Of a stretch of DNA of 64,000 nucleotides, positions 40,849 to 49,851 are shown piece after piece. Where the stretch lies: positions 558,001 to 622,000 of the forward strand of contig NZ_CP106881.1 in NCBI RefSeq assembly GCF_023634805.2. The letters run 5' to 3'. Source of the DNA: Comamonas endophytica (GTDB lineage Bacteria; Pseudomonadota; Gammaproteobacteria; Burkholderiales; Burkholderiaceae_C). The position numbers and the translations under genes are program-made. The notes beneath the pieces were generated by a model. The model was not told the origin of the DNA. It ran no database searches and saw only the letters and a program-made list of their open reading frames with translations. Within the stretch, counting starts at the first letter, position 1. Each line of letters begins with the position of its first letter.

Positions 40849-42134
40849 CAATGCCGCCCACCCTGCAGGAAATTGCCGCCCGCCTCGAAGGCTATGACCC
40901 CGAGGCCATGGATGTGGACAGCGTCCGGCGCTTTCTCGAGGCCCTGGCGCCCGCGCCCGAGCACAGCGAAGTGCTGGCGCTGGGCGCCGCGCTGGACCGG
41001 GTGCTGGCCCAGGATCTGGTCTCGCCCATCCACGTGCCGGCGCATGACAACTCCGCCATGGACGGCTATGCCTTTGCCGGCAGCGCGCTGCAGCCGGGCC
41101 AGGGACTGCGGCTGCGCATCGCCGGCAGCGTGCATGCGGGAGCCACCTGGCCGCGCGCGCTGCAGCCCGGCGAATGCCTGCGCATCATGACCGGCGCCGT
41201 CATGCCCGCGGGCGCGGACACCGTCGTGCCGCAGGAACTGGCAGCGCTGGAAGAAGGCGGACAGCTGTGGATCGCTCCCGATCTGCTGCAGCCCGGCGCC
41301 AACCGCCGCCGCCGCGGCGAGGACCTGCAGCAGGGCAGCCTGGCGCTGGCTTGCGGCGAACGGCTCACCCCCGCGGCGCTGGGCCTGCTGGCCAGCCTGG
41401 GGCTGGCCGAGGTGCGCGTGTTCCGCCGGCTGCGCGTGGCGTATTTCTCCACCGGCGACGAGATCCTGAGCCCGGGCGCCGCGCCGCGCCCCGGCGCGGT
41501 CTACGACAGCAACCGTTTCACCGTCTGCGCGCTGCTGCGCCGGCTGGGTGTCGAGGTCATCGAAGGCGAGCCGGTGGGCGACGATCCGGCGCTGCTCGAG
41601 GCGGCGCTTGTGCGTGCCGCACTGGAGGCCGATGCCGTGATCACCAGCGGCGGCGTGAGCACCGGCGACGCCGACCATCTGCGCCCGCTGTTGCAGCGCC
41701 TGGGCGAAGTGGCGTTCTGGCGCGTGGCCATGCGCCCCGGCAGGCCGCTGGCCGTGGGGCGCCTGCATGGCAAGCCTTCCCCCACGCTGCTGTTCGGCCT
41801 GCCGGGCAATCCGGTCGCGGCCATGGTGGCCTTCGTGGCGCTGGTGCGCCCGGCGCTGCTGCAGATGATGGGTTGCCGCGCGCGGCCCCAGCCGCTGCTG
41901 CAGGCGGTGAGCAGCGAGACCCTGCGCAAGCGCCCGGGCCGCACCGAATACCAGCGCGGCATCGTCAGCCTGGGCGCCGACGGCCGGCTGCAGGTGCGCA
42001 CCACCGGCAGCCAGGGCTCAGGCGTGCTCAGCTCGATGCTCCAGGCCAACGGGCTGATCGTGCTGCCCCATGGGCAGGGCACGGTGCAGGCGGGCGATTT
42101 GGTCCGCGTGCTGATGTTCGACGGCGCATTCTGA
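40845..42134 (+). CDS. moeA: Molybdopterin molybdenumtransferase
   Basis: Inserts molybdate into adenylated molybdopterin. The 429-residue product has NSAMDGYAF, the MTGAVMPAGADTVV block, STGDEILSPG and SGGVSTGDADH, and a C-terminal beta-barrel (GRTEYQRGIVSL). It is coupled to mobA by an ATGA overlap and is the last gene of the Moco unit. Confidence 0.96.
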   Translation: MTMPPTLQEIAARLEGYDPEAMDVDSVRRFLEALAPAPEHSEVLALGAALDRVLAQDLVSPIHVPAHDNSAMDGYAFAGSALQPGQGLRLRIAGSVHAGATWPRALQPGECLRIMTGAVMPAGADTVVPQELAALEEGGQLWIAPDLLQPGANRRRRGEDLQQGSLALACGERLTPAALGLLASLGLAEVRVFRRLRVAYFSTGDEILSPGAAPRPGAVYDSNRFTVCALLRRLGVEVIEGEPVGDDPALLEAALVRAALEADAVITSGGVSTGDADHLRPLLQRLGEVAFWRVAMRPGRPLAVGRLHGKPSPTLLFGLPGNPVAAMVAFVALVRPALLQMMGCRARPQPLLQAVSSETLRKRPGRTEYQRGIVSLGADGRLQVRTTGSQGSGVLSSMLQANGLIVLPHGQGTVQAGDLVRVLMFDGAF

Positions 42135-42276
42135 GCCGTCCATTGCATCGTTGCCGGATCCGGTGAGGAAGCGGCATCGTCCCACTGGACGCCCCGGCCG
42201 GTTGCTGTAACGTGCCAGCAGGCAGGACGCCGCGCGCGGCCCCTGCACCCCCAGTCACTACGAAGGAGCCCCGCCC

Positions 42277-42606
42277 ATGACCTACCAGAGCCAGCAACTT
42301 GCCCAGAACCCCGCGATACAGGATGTCGAGGCCCTGCGCGGCAATGCGGTGCTGGAGTTCGGCACCGCCTGGTGCGGCTACTGCCAGGGCGCGCAGCCGC
42401 TGATCCGCGAGGCGCTGGCCGGGCGCGAGGACGTGCAGCATCTGAAGGTGGAAGACGGCCCGGGCCGCCCGCTGGGCCGCAACTACCGCGTCAAGCTCTG
42501 GCCGACGCTGATCTTCCTGCGCAATGGGCAGGAAGTGGGACGCAGCGTTCGGCCGACTTCCAGTGCCGCCCTGGCAGCCGAAATGGCCAAACTATCCCAG
42601 GGCTGA
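42277..42606 (+). CDS. Thioredoxin-family protein with a CGYC active site
   Basis: A 109-residue cytosolic thioredoxin fold with AWCGYCQGAQPLI at about residues 31-43. The Gly-Tyr dipeptide between the cysteines differs from the Gly-Pro of canonical TrxA (54771-55103), predicting different redox properties. A cis-Pro is present in WPTLIFLRNG. The start ATG follows AAGGAGCCCCGCCC, a good ribosome site. Convergent with rnhA. Confidence 0.88.
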   Translation: MTYQSQQLAQNPAIQDVEALRGNAVLEFGTAWCGYCQGAQPLIREALAGREDVQHLKVEDGPGRPLGRNYRVKLWPTLIFLRNGQEVGRSVRPTSSAALAAEMAKLSQG

Positions 42607-42613
42607 GGCGCGT

Positions 42614-43063
42614 TCAACGGCGCCCCAGCGCCTTTTCCACGCCTCGGTTGGCCAGCATGTCCGCCCGCTCGTTGCCCGGGTCGCCCGCATGCCCGCGCAC
42701 CCAGCGCCAGTCGATGCGGTGGCCGCCGCTGCCGACCAGCGCGTCGAGCCTCTGCCACAGCTCGGCGTTCTTCACCGGCTCCCTGGACGCCGTGCGCCAG
42801 CCCTTGGCCTTCCAGCCATGGATCCACTCGGTGATGCCCTTGAGCACATACTGGCTGTCGATGAACAGTGTCACGTCGCAGGGCCTCTTGAGCGCGGCCA
42901 GCGCCTCGATCACCGCCTGCAGTTCCATGCGGTTGTTGGTCGTGCCCAGTTCCCCGCCAAACAATTCCTTTTCCATGGCCCCGGCGCGCAGCAGCACGCC
43001 CCAGCCCCCGGGTCCGGGGTTGCCCTTGCAGGCGCCATCGGTGTAGATCACAACTTGATTCAA
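42614..43063 (-). CDS. rnhA: Ribonuclease HI
   Basis: Cleaves RNA in RNA-DNA hybrids, removing primers and R-loops. The 149-residue product has all active-site residues in context: [43 protein letters not shown], and [16 protein letters not shown] with the last aspartate. The start is ATG 43063. It is 11 nt downstream of the methyltransferase gene, so the two are probably cotranscribed. Confidence 0.96.
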   Translation of the reverse strand: MNQVVIYTDGACKGNPGPGGWGVLLRAGAMEKELFGGELGTTNNRMELQAVIEALAALKRPCDVTLFIDSQYVLKGITEWIHGWKAKGWRTASREPVKNAELWQRLDALVGSGGHRIDWRWVRGHAGDPGNERADMLANRGVEKALGRR

Positions 43064-43074
43064 ACTTCTTCCCT

Positions 43075-43878
43075 CTAGATTTTTCTATTGCTGTGGCAGC
43101 CATGGCTGTGGCAGCCATTGCTACCACCGCTGCGCTGTGCCACCGGCGCCGCGGCGCCGGCCGCCACGGGCTGCGGGCGCACGCGCCATGCCGGCTCGAG
43201 CAGCCGCATGCCGGCCACGCGCTTGGTGGCCACCACGCAGTACACGCCCCCGAGTATGGGCCACGCACGCTCGCCCAGCGGATCCATCCAGCCCCAGCGC
43301 TGATGCCAGCACGCGGACTGCACCGCGGGCCGGTGGCAGCCGAACTCCACCGCCTGCACGTCGAGCGCCAGCAGCCGCAGCCAGTCGCGCAGCCGCCAGT
43401 AGCCGATGGCGCTGCGCACGTCCGGCAGGTGCGCGCCGCGCGGCGCGAGCGCCGACTGCATTCCCCACCAGCTGGCAGGGTTGATACCGCAGATCACCAC
43501 CCGCCCCTCGGGCACCAGCACGCGCGCCACCTCGCGCAGCGCGCCATGCGGATCGGGCGTCGTTTCCAGCGTGTGCGGCAATACCAGCAGGTCCAGGCTG
43601 GCTTCGGCAAAGGGCAGCGCGGAAGCTTCGAGCACGGCGTGCACCGGCTCGCGCGGCCCGCCGTCCACGGGTATGCTGCCAGTCCATGCCGCAGCAGCGG
43701 CAGTGGATTGCAGCGCCAGCCAGCGGTGCGGCATGCGATTGGCGCGCAAGCCCTGTAGCATAGGCAGCCCCAGCTGCAGGCTGTGGTAGCCAAACACATC
43801 CGCCACGGCCTCGTCGCAGCGCTGCTGTTCCCAGTCGAGCAGGTAGCGCCCGGTGGGGGAATCAAGCCAGTGGTGCAT
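43075..43878 (-). CDS. Class I SAM-dependent methyltransferase with Cys/His-rich tail
   Basis: 267 residues. The methyltransferase type 11 core is partly recognisable: [45 protein letters not shown] and later sheet. The usual glycine-rich motif I is weak. The protein ends in two imperfect five-residue repeats ([10 protein letters not shown]) encoded by a 15-bp tandem duplication at 43092-43121. The start is taken as ATG 43878 ([11 protein letters not shown]); ATG 43899 is an alternative and would overlap the gloB start codon on the other strand. Substrate unknown; it precedes rnhA, as in several Burkholderiales. Confidence 0.82.
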   Translation of the reverse strand: MHHWLDSPTGRYLLDWEQQRCDEAVADVFGYHSLQLGLPMLQGLRANRMPHRWLALQSTAAAAAWTGSIPVDGGPREPVHAVLEASALPFAEASLDLLVLPHTLETTPDPHGALREVARVLVPEGRVVICGINPASWWGMQSALAPRGAHLPDVRSAIGYWRLRDWLRLLALDVQAVEFGCHRPAVQSACWHQRWGWMDPLGERAWPILGGVYCVVATKRVAGMRLLEPAWRVRPQPVAAGAAAPVAQRSGGSNGCHSHGCHSNRKI

Positions 43879-43881
43879 CCC

Positions 43882-43887
43882 TATAAT
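43882..43887 (+). promoter_or_regulatory. Putative gloB -10 element
   Basis: A perfect TATAAT with 10 nt to the gloB ATG, leaving at most a few bases of 5' untranslated RNA and no ribosome site. It lies in the short gap to the divergent methyltransferase gene. Confidence 0.5.
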
Positions 43888-43897
43888 TTTGTCGCTC

Positions 43898-44671
43898 ATG
43901 AACCTGTTGCCGCTGCCCGCTTTCTCTGACAACTATGTTTGGATGCTGCACGACGGCCGCCAGGCCCTGGTCATCGACCCGGGCGAAGCCGGCCCGGTGC
44001 TTGCGGCATTGGAGCGCCACGCGCTGCAGCTGCAAGCCATTCTAATCACGCACCACCACGCCGATCACGTCGGCGGCGTCGATGCGCTGCGCGCCGCGAC
44101 CGGTGCGCCGGTCTGGGGCCCGGCGCGTGAAAAGCTGCCCGAACCCGTGGCGCGCGTGCGCGGCGGCGACCAGGTCGATGCGCTGGGCGGCCCCTGGCAG
44201 GTGATCGACGTGCCCGGGCACACCGCGGGCCACATCGCCTTCTACAGCGCCAGCGCCATGGAGCAGCCGCTGCTGTTTTGCGGCGACACGCTGTTCTCCG
44301 GTGGCTGCGGTCGCCTCTTCGAAGGCACGCCGCAGCAGATGCAGCAATCGCTCGACGCGCTGGCTGCCCTGCCGGACGCCACGCTGGTCTGCTGCGCGCA
44401 CGAATACACACTTTCTAACCTTCGCTTCGCGCTGGCGGTGGAACCAAACAACGCCGCCCTGCTCCACCACCTGGAGCATTGCCGGGGCCTGCGGGCTCGG
44501 GGCGAGCCCACCCTGCCTTCCAGCCTCGGGCTGGAGCGCAGCATCAACCCCTTTCTTCGTACGCGCCATGGCGCCGTGGCCGCCAGTGCCCAGCGCCATG
44601 ACCCGCGTATCCACCCGCAGCAAGCCCATGAGGTGCTTGCGGCATTGCGCGCCTGGAAAAACGTTTTCTGA
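43898..44671 (+). CDS. gloB: Hydroxyacylglutathione hydrolase (glyoxalase II)
   Basis: Hydrolyses S-lactoylglutathione in methylglyoxal detoxification. The 257-residue metallo-beta-lactamase-fold enzyme has the THHHADHVGG metal motif (about residues 50-59), VPGHTAGHIAFY, FCGDTLFSGGCGRLFEGTP and the CAHEYTLSNLRFA block. The start is ATG 43898 (MNLLPLPAFSDNY), the usual family opening; an upstream in-frame extension of 15 codons is unlikely. The stop overlaps the mltD ATG by one base. Confidence 0.96.
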   Translation: MNLLPLPAFSDNYVWMLHDGRQALVIDPGEAGPVLAALERHALQLQAILITHHHADHVGGVDALRAATGAPVWGPAREKLPEPVARVRGGDQVDALGGPWQVIDVPGHTAGHIAFYSASAMEQPLLFCGDTLFSGGCGRLFEGTPQQMQQSLDALAALPDATLVCCAHEYTLSNLRFALAVEPNNAALLHHLEHCRGLRARGEPTLPSSLGLERSINPFLRTRHGAVAASAQRHDPRIHPQQAHEVLAALRAWKNVF

Positions 44672-46179
44672 TGAAGCTTCTCTATCCCGCACTGCTGAGC
44701 AGCGTGCTCTGGCTGGCCGGCTGCGCCACCGTGACCCCTGACGGCTCCGCCTCCGATGCCGGGGCCTCGCTCAGCCATACGCCGCAATACCCGAATGGCT
44801 CGCTGAGCCCGCTGCAGACCACCGAGCTGACGACGCCGGGCGTGGCCTCGCTGTCGGCGCCAGCCGATCTCTGGGACCGCATCCGGCGCGGCTTCGCCAT
44901 GCCCGACCTCGAGCACGAACTGGTCCACGACCGCGAGCAGTGGTATTCGAGCCGGCCCGACTACATCCTGCGCATGACCGAGCGCTCGAGCAAGTACCTG
45001 TTCCACATCGTCGAGGAGCTCGAGCGCCGCGGCATGCCCACCGAGCTGGCGCTGCTGCCCTACATCGAGAGCGCGTTCAACCCGCAGGCCGTCTCGAGCG
45101 CCAAGGCCGCCGGCATGTGGCAGTTCATGCCCGCCACCGGCACCTACTTCGACCTCAAGCAGAACATCTTCCGCGACGACCGCCGCGACGTGCTGGCCTC
45201 GACGCGCGCCGCGCTCGACTACCTGCAAAAGCTCTACGGCATGTTCGGCGACTGGCACCTGGCGCTGGCGGCGTACAACTGGGGCGAAGGCAGCGTCGGC
45301 CGCGCCATCGCGCGCAACCGCAAGGCCGGCCTGGGCATCAGCTACTCCGAGCTCAACATGCCCGCCGAGACGCGCCTCTACGTGCCCAAGCTGCAGGCGG
45401 TGAAGAACATCGTCAACCGGCCGGATGTGTTCAGCGCCGAGCTGCCGCTGATCGAGAACCACCCCTACTTCCAGACCGTGGACATCACGCGCGACATCGA
45501 CGTCGAGCTCGCGGCCAAGCTGGCCGACGTGTCGGTGGCCGATTTCCGCGCGCTCAATCCCTCGCTCAGCCGCCCGGTGATCTTTGCCGCCGGCACGCCG
45601 CAGATCCTGCTGCCCTGGGACAACGCCAAGGTGTTCCAGCGCAACCTCGCCGCCTACGACAAGGGCCAGTATTCGAGCTGGACCGTCTGGACCGCGCCCT
45701 CGACGCTGACTGCGGCCGATGCCGCGCAGCGCGTGGGCATGAGCGAGGAAGCATTGCGCACGCTCAACAGCATTCCGCCGCGCATGCTGATCAAGGCCGG
45801 CTCGGCGCTGATGGTGCCGCGCACCGCCAGCACGCTGACCGATGTCTCAAGCCAGGTGGCGGACAACGGCTACATGTCGCTGGCGCCCGAGATCGTGACG
45901 CGCCGCACCACCGTGAAGGCGCAAAAGCGCGACACGCTGGCCAGCCTGGCGCGCCGCCACCGCGTGAGCGTCGCCAACCTGGCCGACTGGAACGACATGA
46001 ACGTGAACTCGGCGATCAAGGCCGGGCAGTCGATCGTGCTGTTCGTGCCGCTGCGCGGCACTTCGGTCACGCCCTCGCGCACGCGCGCCGGCAAGGTGGC
46101 GGTGGCGGCGCGCTCGAACAAGGCACCGGCCGCCACTTCCAAGAAGGGCGGCACGCCCTCGAAGGTGAAGAAGCGCTGA
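44671..46179 (+). CDS. mltD: Membrane-bound lytic murein transglycosylase D
   Basis: Outer-membrane lipoprotein that cleaves peptidoglycan glycan strands with 1,6-anhydro product formation. 502 residues: lipobox LAGC (Cys17), an SLT domain with the catalytic glutamate in PYIESAFNPQA, the AAGMWQFMPATGTYFDL and ALAAYNWGEGSVGRAI blocks, and at least one clear C-terminal LysM repeat (VKAQKRDTLASLARRHRVSV). The tail is Lys/Ala-rich. The start overlaps the gloB stop (TGATG). Confidence 0.95.
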   Translation: MKLLYPALLSSVLWLAGCATVTPDGSASDAGASLSHTPQYPNGSLSPLQTTELTTPGVASLSAPADLWDRIRRGFAMPDLEHELVHDREQWYSSRPDYILRMTERSSKYLFHIVEELERRGMPTELALLPYIESAFNPQAVSSAKAAGMWQFMPATGTYFDLKQNIFRDDRRDVLASTRAALDYLQKLYGMFGDWHLALAAYNWGEGSVGRAIARNRKAGLGISYSELNMPAETRLYVPKLQAVKNIVNRPDVFSAELPLIENHPYFQTVDITRDIDVELAAKLADVSVADFRALNPSLSRPVIFAAGTPQILLPWDNAKVFQRNLAAYDKGQYSSWTVWTAPSTLTAADAAQRVGMSEEALRTLNSIPPRMLIKAGSALMVPRTASTLTDVSSQVADNGYMSLAPEIVTRRTTVKAQKRDTLASLARRHRVSVANLADWNDMNVNSAIKAGQSIVLFVPLRGTSVTPSRTRAGKVAVAARSNKAPAATSKKGGTPSKVKKR

Positions 46180-46195
46180 GCGCGGGCGCTCAGCG
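46174..46195. terminator. Perfect 22-bp palindrome over the convergent mltD/MAPEG stops
   Basis: CGCTGAGCGC (46174-46183) and GCGCTCAGCG (46186-46195) are perfectly inverted with a 2-nt spacer and contain both stop codons of the convergent genes. It could be a shared bidirectional 3' hairpin, but no T-run follows on either side. Confidence 0.45.
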
Positions 46196-46603
46196 ATAGC
46201 CGAGAAAAAGAATCGCCACATTCACCGCCATGCCCGCAGCCCATGTCAGGCTGCGCAGCGTGGCGCGATCGGCCACGTACAGCGCGATGTAGAGCGCGCG
46301 CAGCAGCACATAGGCCAGCGCCAGCAGGTCCAGCCAGTGCTGCGCCGCCCCTAGCTGATGGGCAATGATCACCGCACCGATGAAGAACGGCAGGCCCTCG
46401 AAGCTGTTGGCCTGCGCGGCATTGGCGCGCGCCGGCAGGCCGGTCTGCCTTAGCAGCCAGCCGCGCGGATCGTTGTTGTCGAAACCGCCTTGCTCCCTGG
46501 TGCGGCCGATGCCGCCGCCGCCCTTGGCAATATAGGCGCAGACCATGGGCAGCAGCGCGGCAATCAACACGCACCAGTAGGCCAGGGTGAAAGACTGGTC
46601 CAT
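46190..46603 (-). CDS. MAPEG-family membrane protein
   Basis: 137 residues with four hydrophobic segments, of the MAPEG superfamily (membrane-associated proteins in eicosanoid and glutathione metabolism). Features are AYIAKGGGGIGRTREQGGFDN after the first span, then RANAAQANSFEGLPFFIGAV, the family's conserved Arg-Ala-x-x-Asn-x-x-Glu region. The bacterial role is not established. The start ATG 46603 has AAGGAG at 9 nt. It lies downstream of recR on the same strand. Confidence 0.88.
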   Translation of the reverse strand: MDQSFTLAYWCVLIAALLPMVCAYIAKGGGGIGRTREQGGFDNNDPRGWLLRQTGLPARANAAQANSFEGLPFFIGAVIIAHQLGAAQHWLDLLALAYVLLRALYIALYVADRATLRSLTWAAGMAVNVAILFLGYR

Positions 46604-46632
46604 GGGATTCGCTCCTTGTGTTGCAACGGGAT

Positions 46633-47229
46633 TCAGCGCCGGTCCGAAAGTGCATGGGCAATGGTGCCCAGATCCACATACTCCAGCTCGCTGCCCACCG
46701 GCACGCCGCGCGCCAGCCGCGTCACATGCACGCCGCGGCTCTTGAGCGCCTCGCTGATCGCATGCGCCGTGGCCTCGCCCTCGGCGGTGAAGCTGGTGGC
46801 CAGGATCACCTCCTGCACGCCGCCCTCGCCCGTGCGCGCGAGCAACTCGGGCAGGCCCAGGTCGCGCGGCCCGATGCCGTCGAGCGGCGACAGCCGCCCC
46901 ATCAGCACATAGTAGCGGCCCTGGTAGGCGCCGGTGCGCTCCATCGCCGCGAGATCGGCCGGGGTTTCCACCACGCACAGGCGCGCGCTGTCGCGGCTTT
47001 CGTCCTGGCAGATGGCGCACAGCCGGCCCACGGTGAAGGTATGGCACTGCGCGCAATGCTGCACCGTCTCCAGCGCCGCATCGAGCGCGCGCGCCAGCTG
47101 GCCCGCGCCCTCGCGGTCGCGCTGCAGCAGCTGATAGGCCATGCGCTGCGCCGACTTCACGCCCACGCCCGGCAGGCGGCGCAGGGCCTGGATCAGATCA
47201 TCCAGTGGATGTACATCGGGAATGGTCAT
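46633..47229 (-). CDS. recR: Recombination mediator protein RecR
   Basis: Works with RecO and RecF to load RecA on gapped DNA. The 198-residue product has an N-terminal helix-hairpin-helix ([19 protein letters not shown]), a four-cysteine zinc finger ([19 protein letters not shown]) and a Toprim domain ([15 protein letters not shown]). It is part of dnaX-ybaB-recR, the arrangement seen in many proteobacteria. Confidence 0.96.
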   Translation of the reverse strand: MTIPDVHPLDDLIQALRRLPGVGVKSAQRMAYQLLQRDREGAGQLARALDAALETVQHCAQCHTFTVGRLCAICQDESRDSARLCVVETPADLAAMERTGAYQGRYYVLMGRLSPLDGIGPRDLGLPELLARTGEGGVQEVILATSFTAEGEATAHAISEALKSRGVHVTRLARGVPVGSELEYVDLGTIAHALSDRR

Positions 47230-47308
47230 CGTTTCCTTCTTGCGCGGAAAAAAAGACCTGCGCGAAGGCAGGTCGTGTGTCTGGCAAAGCCGGCCTTCGG
47301 CCGTTCCC

Positions 47309-47641
47309 TCAGAACGGGAATTTCATGCCGCCAGGCAGGCCCGGCATGCCGGCCGTCAGCTTGCCCATCTTTTCCTGGGAAGTCTCTTCGGCCTTGCGCA
47401 CCGCGGCATTGAAGGCGGCAGCCACCAGGTCCTCCAGCATGTCCTTGTCTTCCGCCAGCAGGCTGGGGTCGATGGTCACGCGCTTGACGTCGTGCTTGCA
47501 GGTCATCAGCACCTTGACCAGGCCGGCGCCGGATTCGCCCTCGACCTCGACATTGCCCAGTTCGTCCTGGGCCTTCTTGAGGTTGTCCTGCATGGCCTGG
47601 GCCTGCTTCATGAGGCCGGCGAGTTGTCCTTTGTTGAACAT
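47309..47641 (-). CDS. ybaB: YbaB/EbfC nucleoid-associated protein
   Basis: A 110-residue dimeric DNA-binding protein. The pattern [29 protein letters not shown], then [30 protein letters not shown] and a Gly/Pro-rich C-terminus, is typical. It sits 20 nt after dnaX and before recR in the same operon. Confidence 0.95.
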   Translation of the reverse strand: MFNKGQLAGLMKQAQAMQDNLKKAQDELGNVEVEGESGAGLVKVLMTCKHDVKRVTIDPSLLAEDKDMLEDLVAAAFNAAVRKAEETSQEKMGKLTAGMPGLPGGMKFPF

Positions 47642-47661
47642 GTTTCTTCCTTTTGATAAGT

Positions 47662-49590
47662 TTAAGCAGGTTTGATACTACCCGGCACGATGCGTGCGCC
47701 ATGCTCGCGCATCAGCGTCTGCACCAGGGGGTCATTCATCACGATGTCCTCGGCCACGCGCTGGCGCTCCTGCGCCGCGGCCGCATTGCGCCGCGCGGGC
47801 GTGTCGGTGACCGGGCCGATCTCGACGCTCAGCTGCTGCGCCAGGCCGGCTTCAGCCAGCGCCGCGCGCAAACGCTCGCGCGCCGTGGCCTGGTTCAGCG
47901 ACTGGCGCTGCACGCACAGCGTCCAGTGATCGCCCTCGCAGCCCACGAGCTGCGACTGCAGCGCCAGCTCGCGCACCAGCGCGGTGATGGCCTCGCTGGC
48001 GATCAGCTGCTGCACGGCGGCAAACCAGCGGTCGCCCTCGGGCGTGGTCTGCACCGGCTCGCCCGAAGGCTCGGAGGGAGTCCAGGCGGCGCGGGCCATC
48101 GGTTCGGGTGGGGATTCGGGTTCAGTCTGAGGCTCGGGCGCGGCGGGCCGGCGCTGCGCCATCCGAGGCGACTCCTGCGGCAGCGGCTCCCAGGGCGGCA
48201 CCTCCATCGGCGCGAATTCCACGTTGTCGATGCCAAAGGGCTCGCCCTCGCCATCCTCGGCAGACACCACGGCTTCGGCCAGCGGCTGGCGCACGGGCGG
48301 CTCGGCGCGCGGCGGCGCCACGGGCGCGGCAGCGGGCGCAGGCGCTGCGACCGGTGCGGGGCGCGCAGCGGGAACGGGCACGGGAGCCGGAGCTGGCGGC
48401 TCAGGCCTTGCCGCGGGCGCTGCCACAGGTGCCGCAACTGGGGCTGGCGCTGGGGCAGTCTCAGCTATTGCCGGAGTTTTTTTTTCAGCCGGTGCCTTGA
48501 AGGCCAGCAGCCGCAGCAGCGCCATGGTCAGCGCCGCGTATTCATCGGGCGCCAGGCCCAGCTCGGTGCGGCCATGCAGGCAGATGCTGTAGAGCAGCTG
48601 CGTTTCATCGGCCGGCATGGCCTGCGCCAGACGGGCGATCATCTCGGCCTCGGGGTCGCTGGCGTCCTGCGCCATCTGCGGCACGGCCTGCAGCACCGCC
48701 ATGCGCTGCAGCACGGCGGCCATTTCCTCGAGCGTGGAGGCAGCGGACAGTCCATTCACGCGCAGCGCATCGGACGTCTCGACGACGCTGCGGCCATCGC
48801 CCTGCGCCAGCGCGGCAATCAGGCGGAACACATGCGAGCGGTCGACGCTGCCGAGCATCTGGCGCACGCCCGCTTCCAGCAGCTGGCCGCTGCCGAAGGC
48901 AATGGCCTGGTCGGTCAGCGACAACGCATCGCGCATCGAGCCGCGCGCGGCGCGCGCCAGCAGGCGCAGCGCCTGCGGCTCGGCGGGAATGTTCTCCGCC
49001 TCCAGGACCCGGCCCAGATGCTCGAGCACGGTTTCGGGCGCCATCGGCCGCAGGTTGAACTGCAGGCAGCGCGAGAGCACCGTCATCGGCACCTTCTGCG
49101 GATCGGTCGTAGCCAGCACGAACTTCAGGTATTCGGGCGGCTCCTCGAGCGTCTTGAGCATGGCGTTGAACGCCGTGTTCGTCAGCATGTGCACTTCGTC
49201 GATCATGAAGACCTTGAAGCGACCCTGCACCGGCTTGTAGACCGCCTGCTCGAGCAGTCCCTGGACCTCGTCCACACCGCGGTTGGACGCCGCATCCAGC
49301 TCGGTATAGTCGGGAAAACGCCCACTGTCGATCTCGGTGCAGGCGGCGCAGACGCCGCAGGGCGTGGCGGTGATGCCGCCCTGGCCGTCGGGCCCCTGGC
49401 AGTTGAGCGACTTGGCCAGGATGCGCGACACCGTCGTCTTGCCCACGCCGCGGGTGCCGGTGAACAGGTAGGCATGGTGCAGGCGCTGCTGCGTCAGGGC
49501 GTTCGAAAGCGCCTGCACGACATGCTCCTGCCCCACCATTTCGGAGAAATTGCGGGGACGGTATTTGCGGGCAAGCACGAGGTAGGACAT
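47662..49590 (-). CDS. dnaX: DNA polymerase III tau subunit (gamma/tau gene)
   Basis: Clamp-loader ATPase and replisome organiser. 642 residues: Walker [10 protein letters not shown], the zinc-binding [10 protein letters not shown] segment, DEVHML, sensor-1 region, domain III ending near residue 365, then a long Pro/Ala/Glu-rich linker (about 370-510) and a C-terminal polymerase-binding domain. The start is ATG 49590 ([15 protein letters not shown]). At the domain III/linker border (codons 369-372) lies a run of nine A, with stops in both other frames within 5-6 codons, so a shorter gamma product is likely. First gene of dnaX-ybaB-recR. Confidence 0.95.
   Translation of the reverse strand: MSYLVLARKYRPRNFSEMVGQEHVVQALSNALTQQRLHHAYLFTGTRGVGKTTVSRILAKSLNCQGPDGQGGITATPCGVCAACTEIDSGRFPDYTELDAASNRGVDEVQGLLEQAVYKPVQGRFKVFMIDEVHMLTNTAFNAMLKTLEEPPEYLKFVLATTDPQKVPMTVLSRCLQFNLRPMAPETVLEHLGRVLEAENIPAEPQALRLLARAARGSMRDALSLTDQAIAFGSGQLLEAGVRQMLGSVDRSHVFRLIAALAQGDGRSVVETSDALRVNGLSAASTLEEMAAVLQRMAVLQAVPQMAQDASDPEAEMIARLAQAMPADETQLLYSICLHGRTELGLAPDEYAALTMALLRLLAFKAPAEKKTPAIAETAPAPAPVAAPVAAPAARPEPPAPAPVPVPAARPAPVAAPAPAAAPVAPPRAEPPVRQPLAEAVVSAEDGEGEPFGIDNVEFAPMEVPPWEPLPQESPRMAQRRPAAPEPQTEPESPPEPMARAAWTPSEPSGEPVQTTPEGDRWFAAVQQLIASEAITALVRELALQSQLVGCEGDHWTLCVQRQSLNQATARERLRAALAEAGLAQQLSVEIGPVTDTPARRNAAAAQERQRVAEDIVMNDPLVQTLMREHGARIVPGSIKPA
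48461..48486 (-). promoter_or_regulatory. Predicted slippage site in dnaX (A9 run plus out-of-frame stops)
   Basis: Coding strand GAA AAA AAA ACT CCG GCA ATA GCT GAG; the A9 run is at 48477-48485. A -1 shift reads AAC TCC GGC AAT AGC TGA, a +1 shift reads CTC CGG CAA TAG. Either ends the protein at about 375 residues, after domain III. Rare ATA is used in the zero frame where it supplies the overlapping stop codons. Confidence 0.75.
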
Positions 49591-49744
49591 GGCAGCGATT
49601 CTACGGGGGCCGACCACGGGCGGCACCGGGGCACGGTATTTTTACCCGGGCAGGCAGGGCAATGGGGCGGCGCGTTGGTTGACCAAGGGAGGGTGCACGG
49701 GCCTGCCTGGGGTCAATTTCCCGCCAGCTCCCTCCAGGCTGCGC

Positions 49745-49750
49745 TACAAT
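49745..49750 (+). promoter_or_regulatory. Putative -10 element of the SRP RNA gene
   Basis: TACAAT, 7 nt before the predicted 5' end of the 4.5S RNA, the right distance for transcription start. Confidence 0.6.
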
Positions 49751-49757
49751 CGCCGAT

Positions 49758-49851
49758 GACGGGCCTCCCCGCATGGTGAAGCAGCCAACCGGGTCAGGTG
49801 GGGAACCAAGCAGCCCTAACTGTGGAGCCAGTGCCGGGGGTAAGGCTCGTC
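49758..49851 (+). ncRNA. ffs: 4.5S signal recognition particle RNA
   Basis: About 94-nt hairpin RNA that binds Ffh. The 5' GACGGGCCT pairs with 3' AGGCTCGTC, and the conserved apical domain is present: GGTCAGGTGGGGAACC with the GGAA tetraloop, followed by AAGCAGCCCTAAC. Exact ends are estimated from pairing and the upstream TACAAT. It is divergent from dnaX. Confidence 0.93.

Noticed and set aside
43092-43121. Tandem duplication as part of a CRISPR-like or larger repeat array
   Set aside because: Only two 15-bp copies with no spacers; it is inside the methyltransferase gene.
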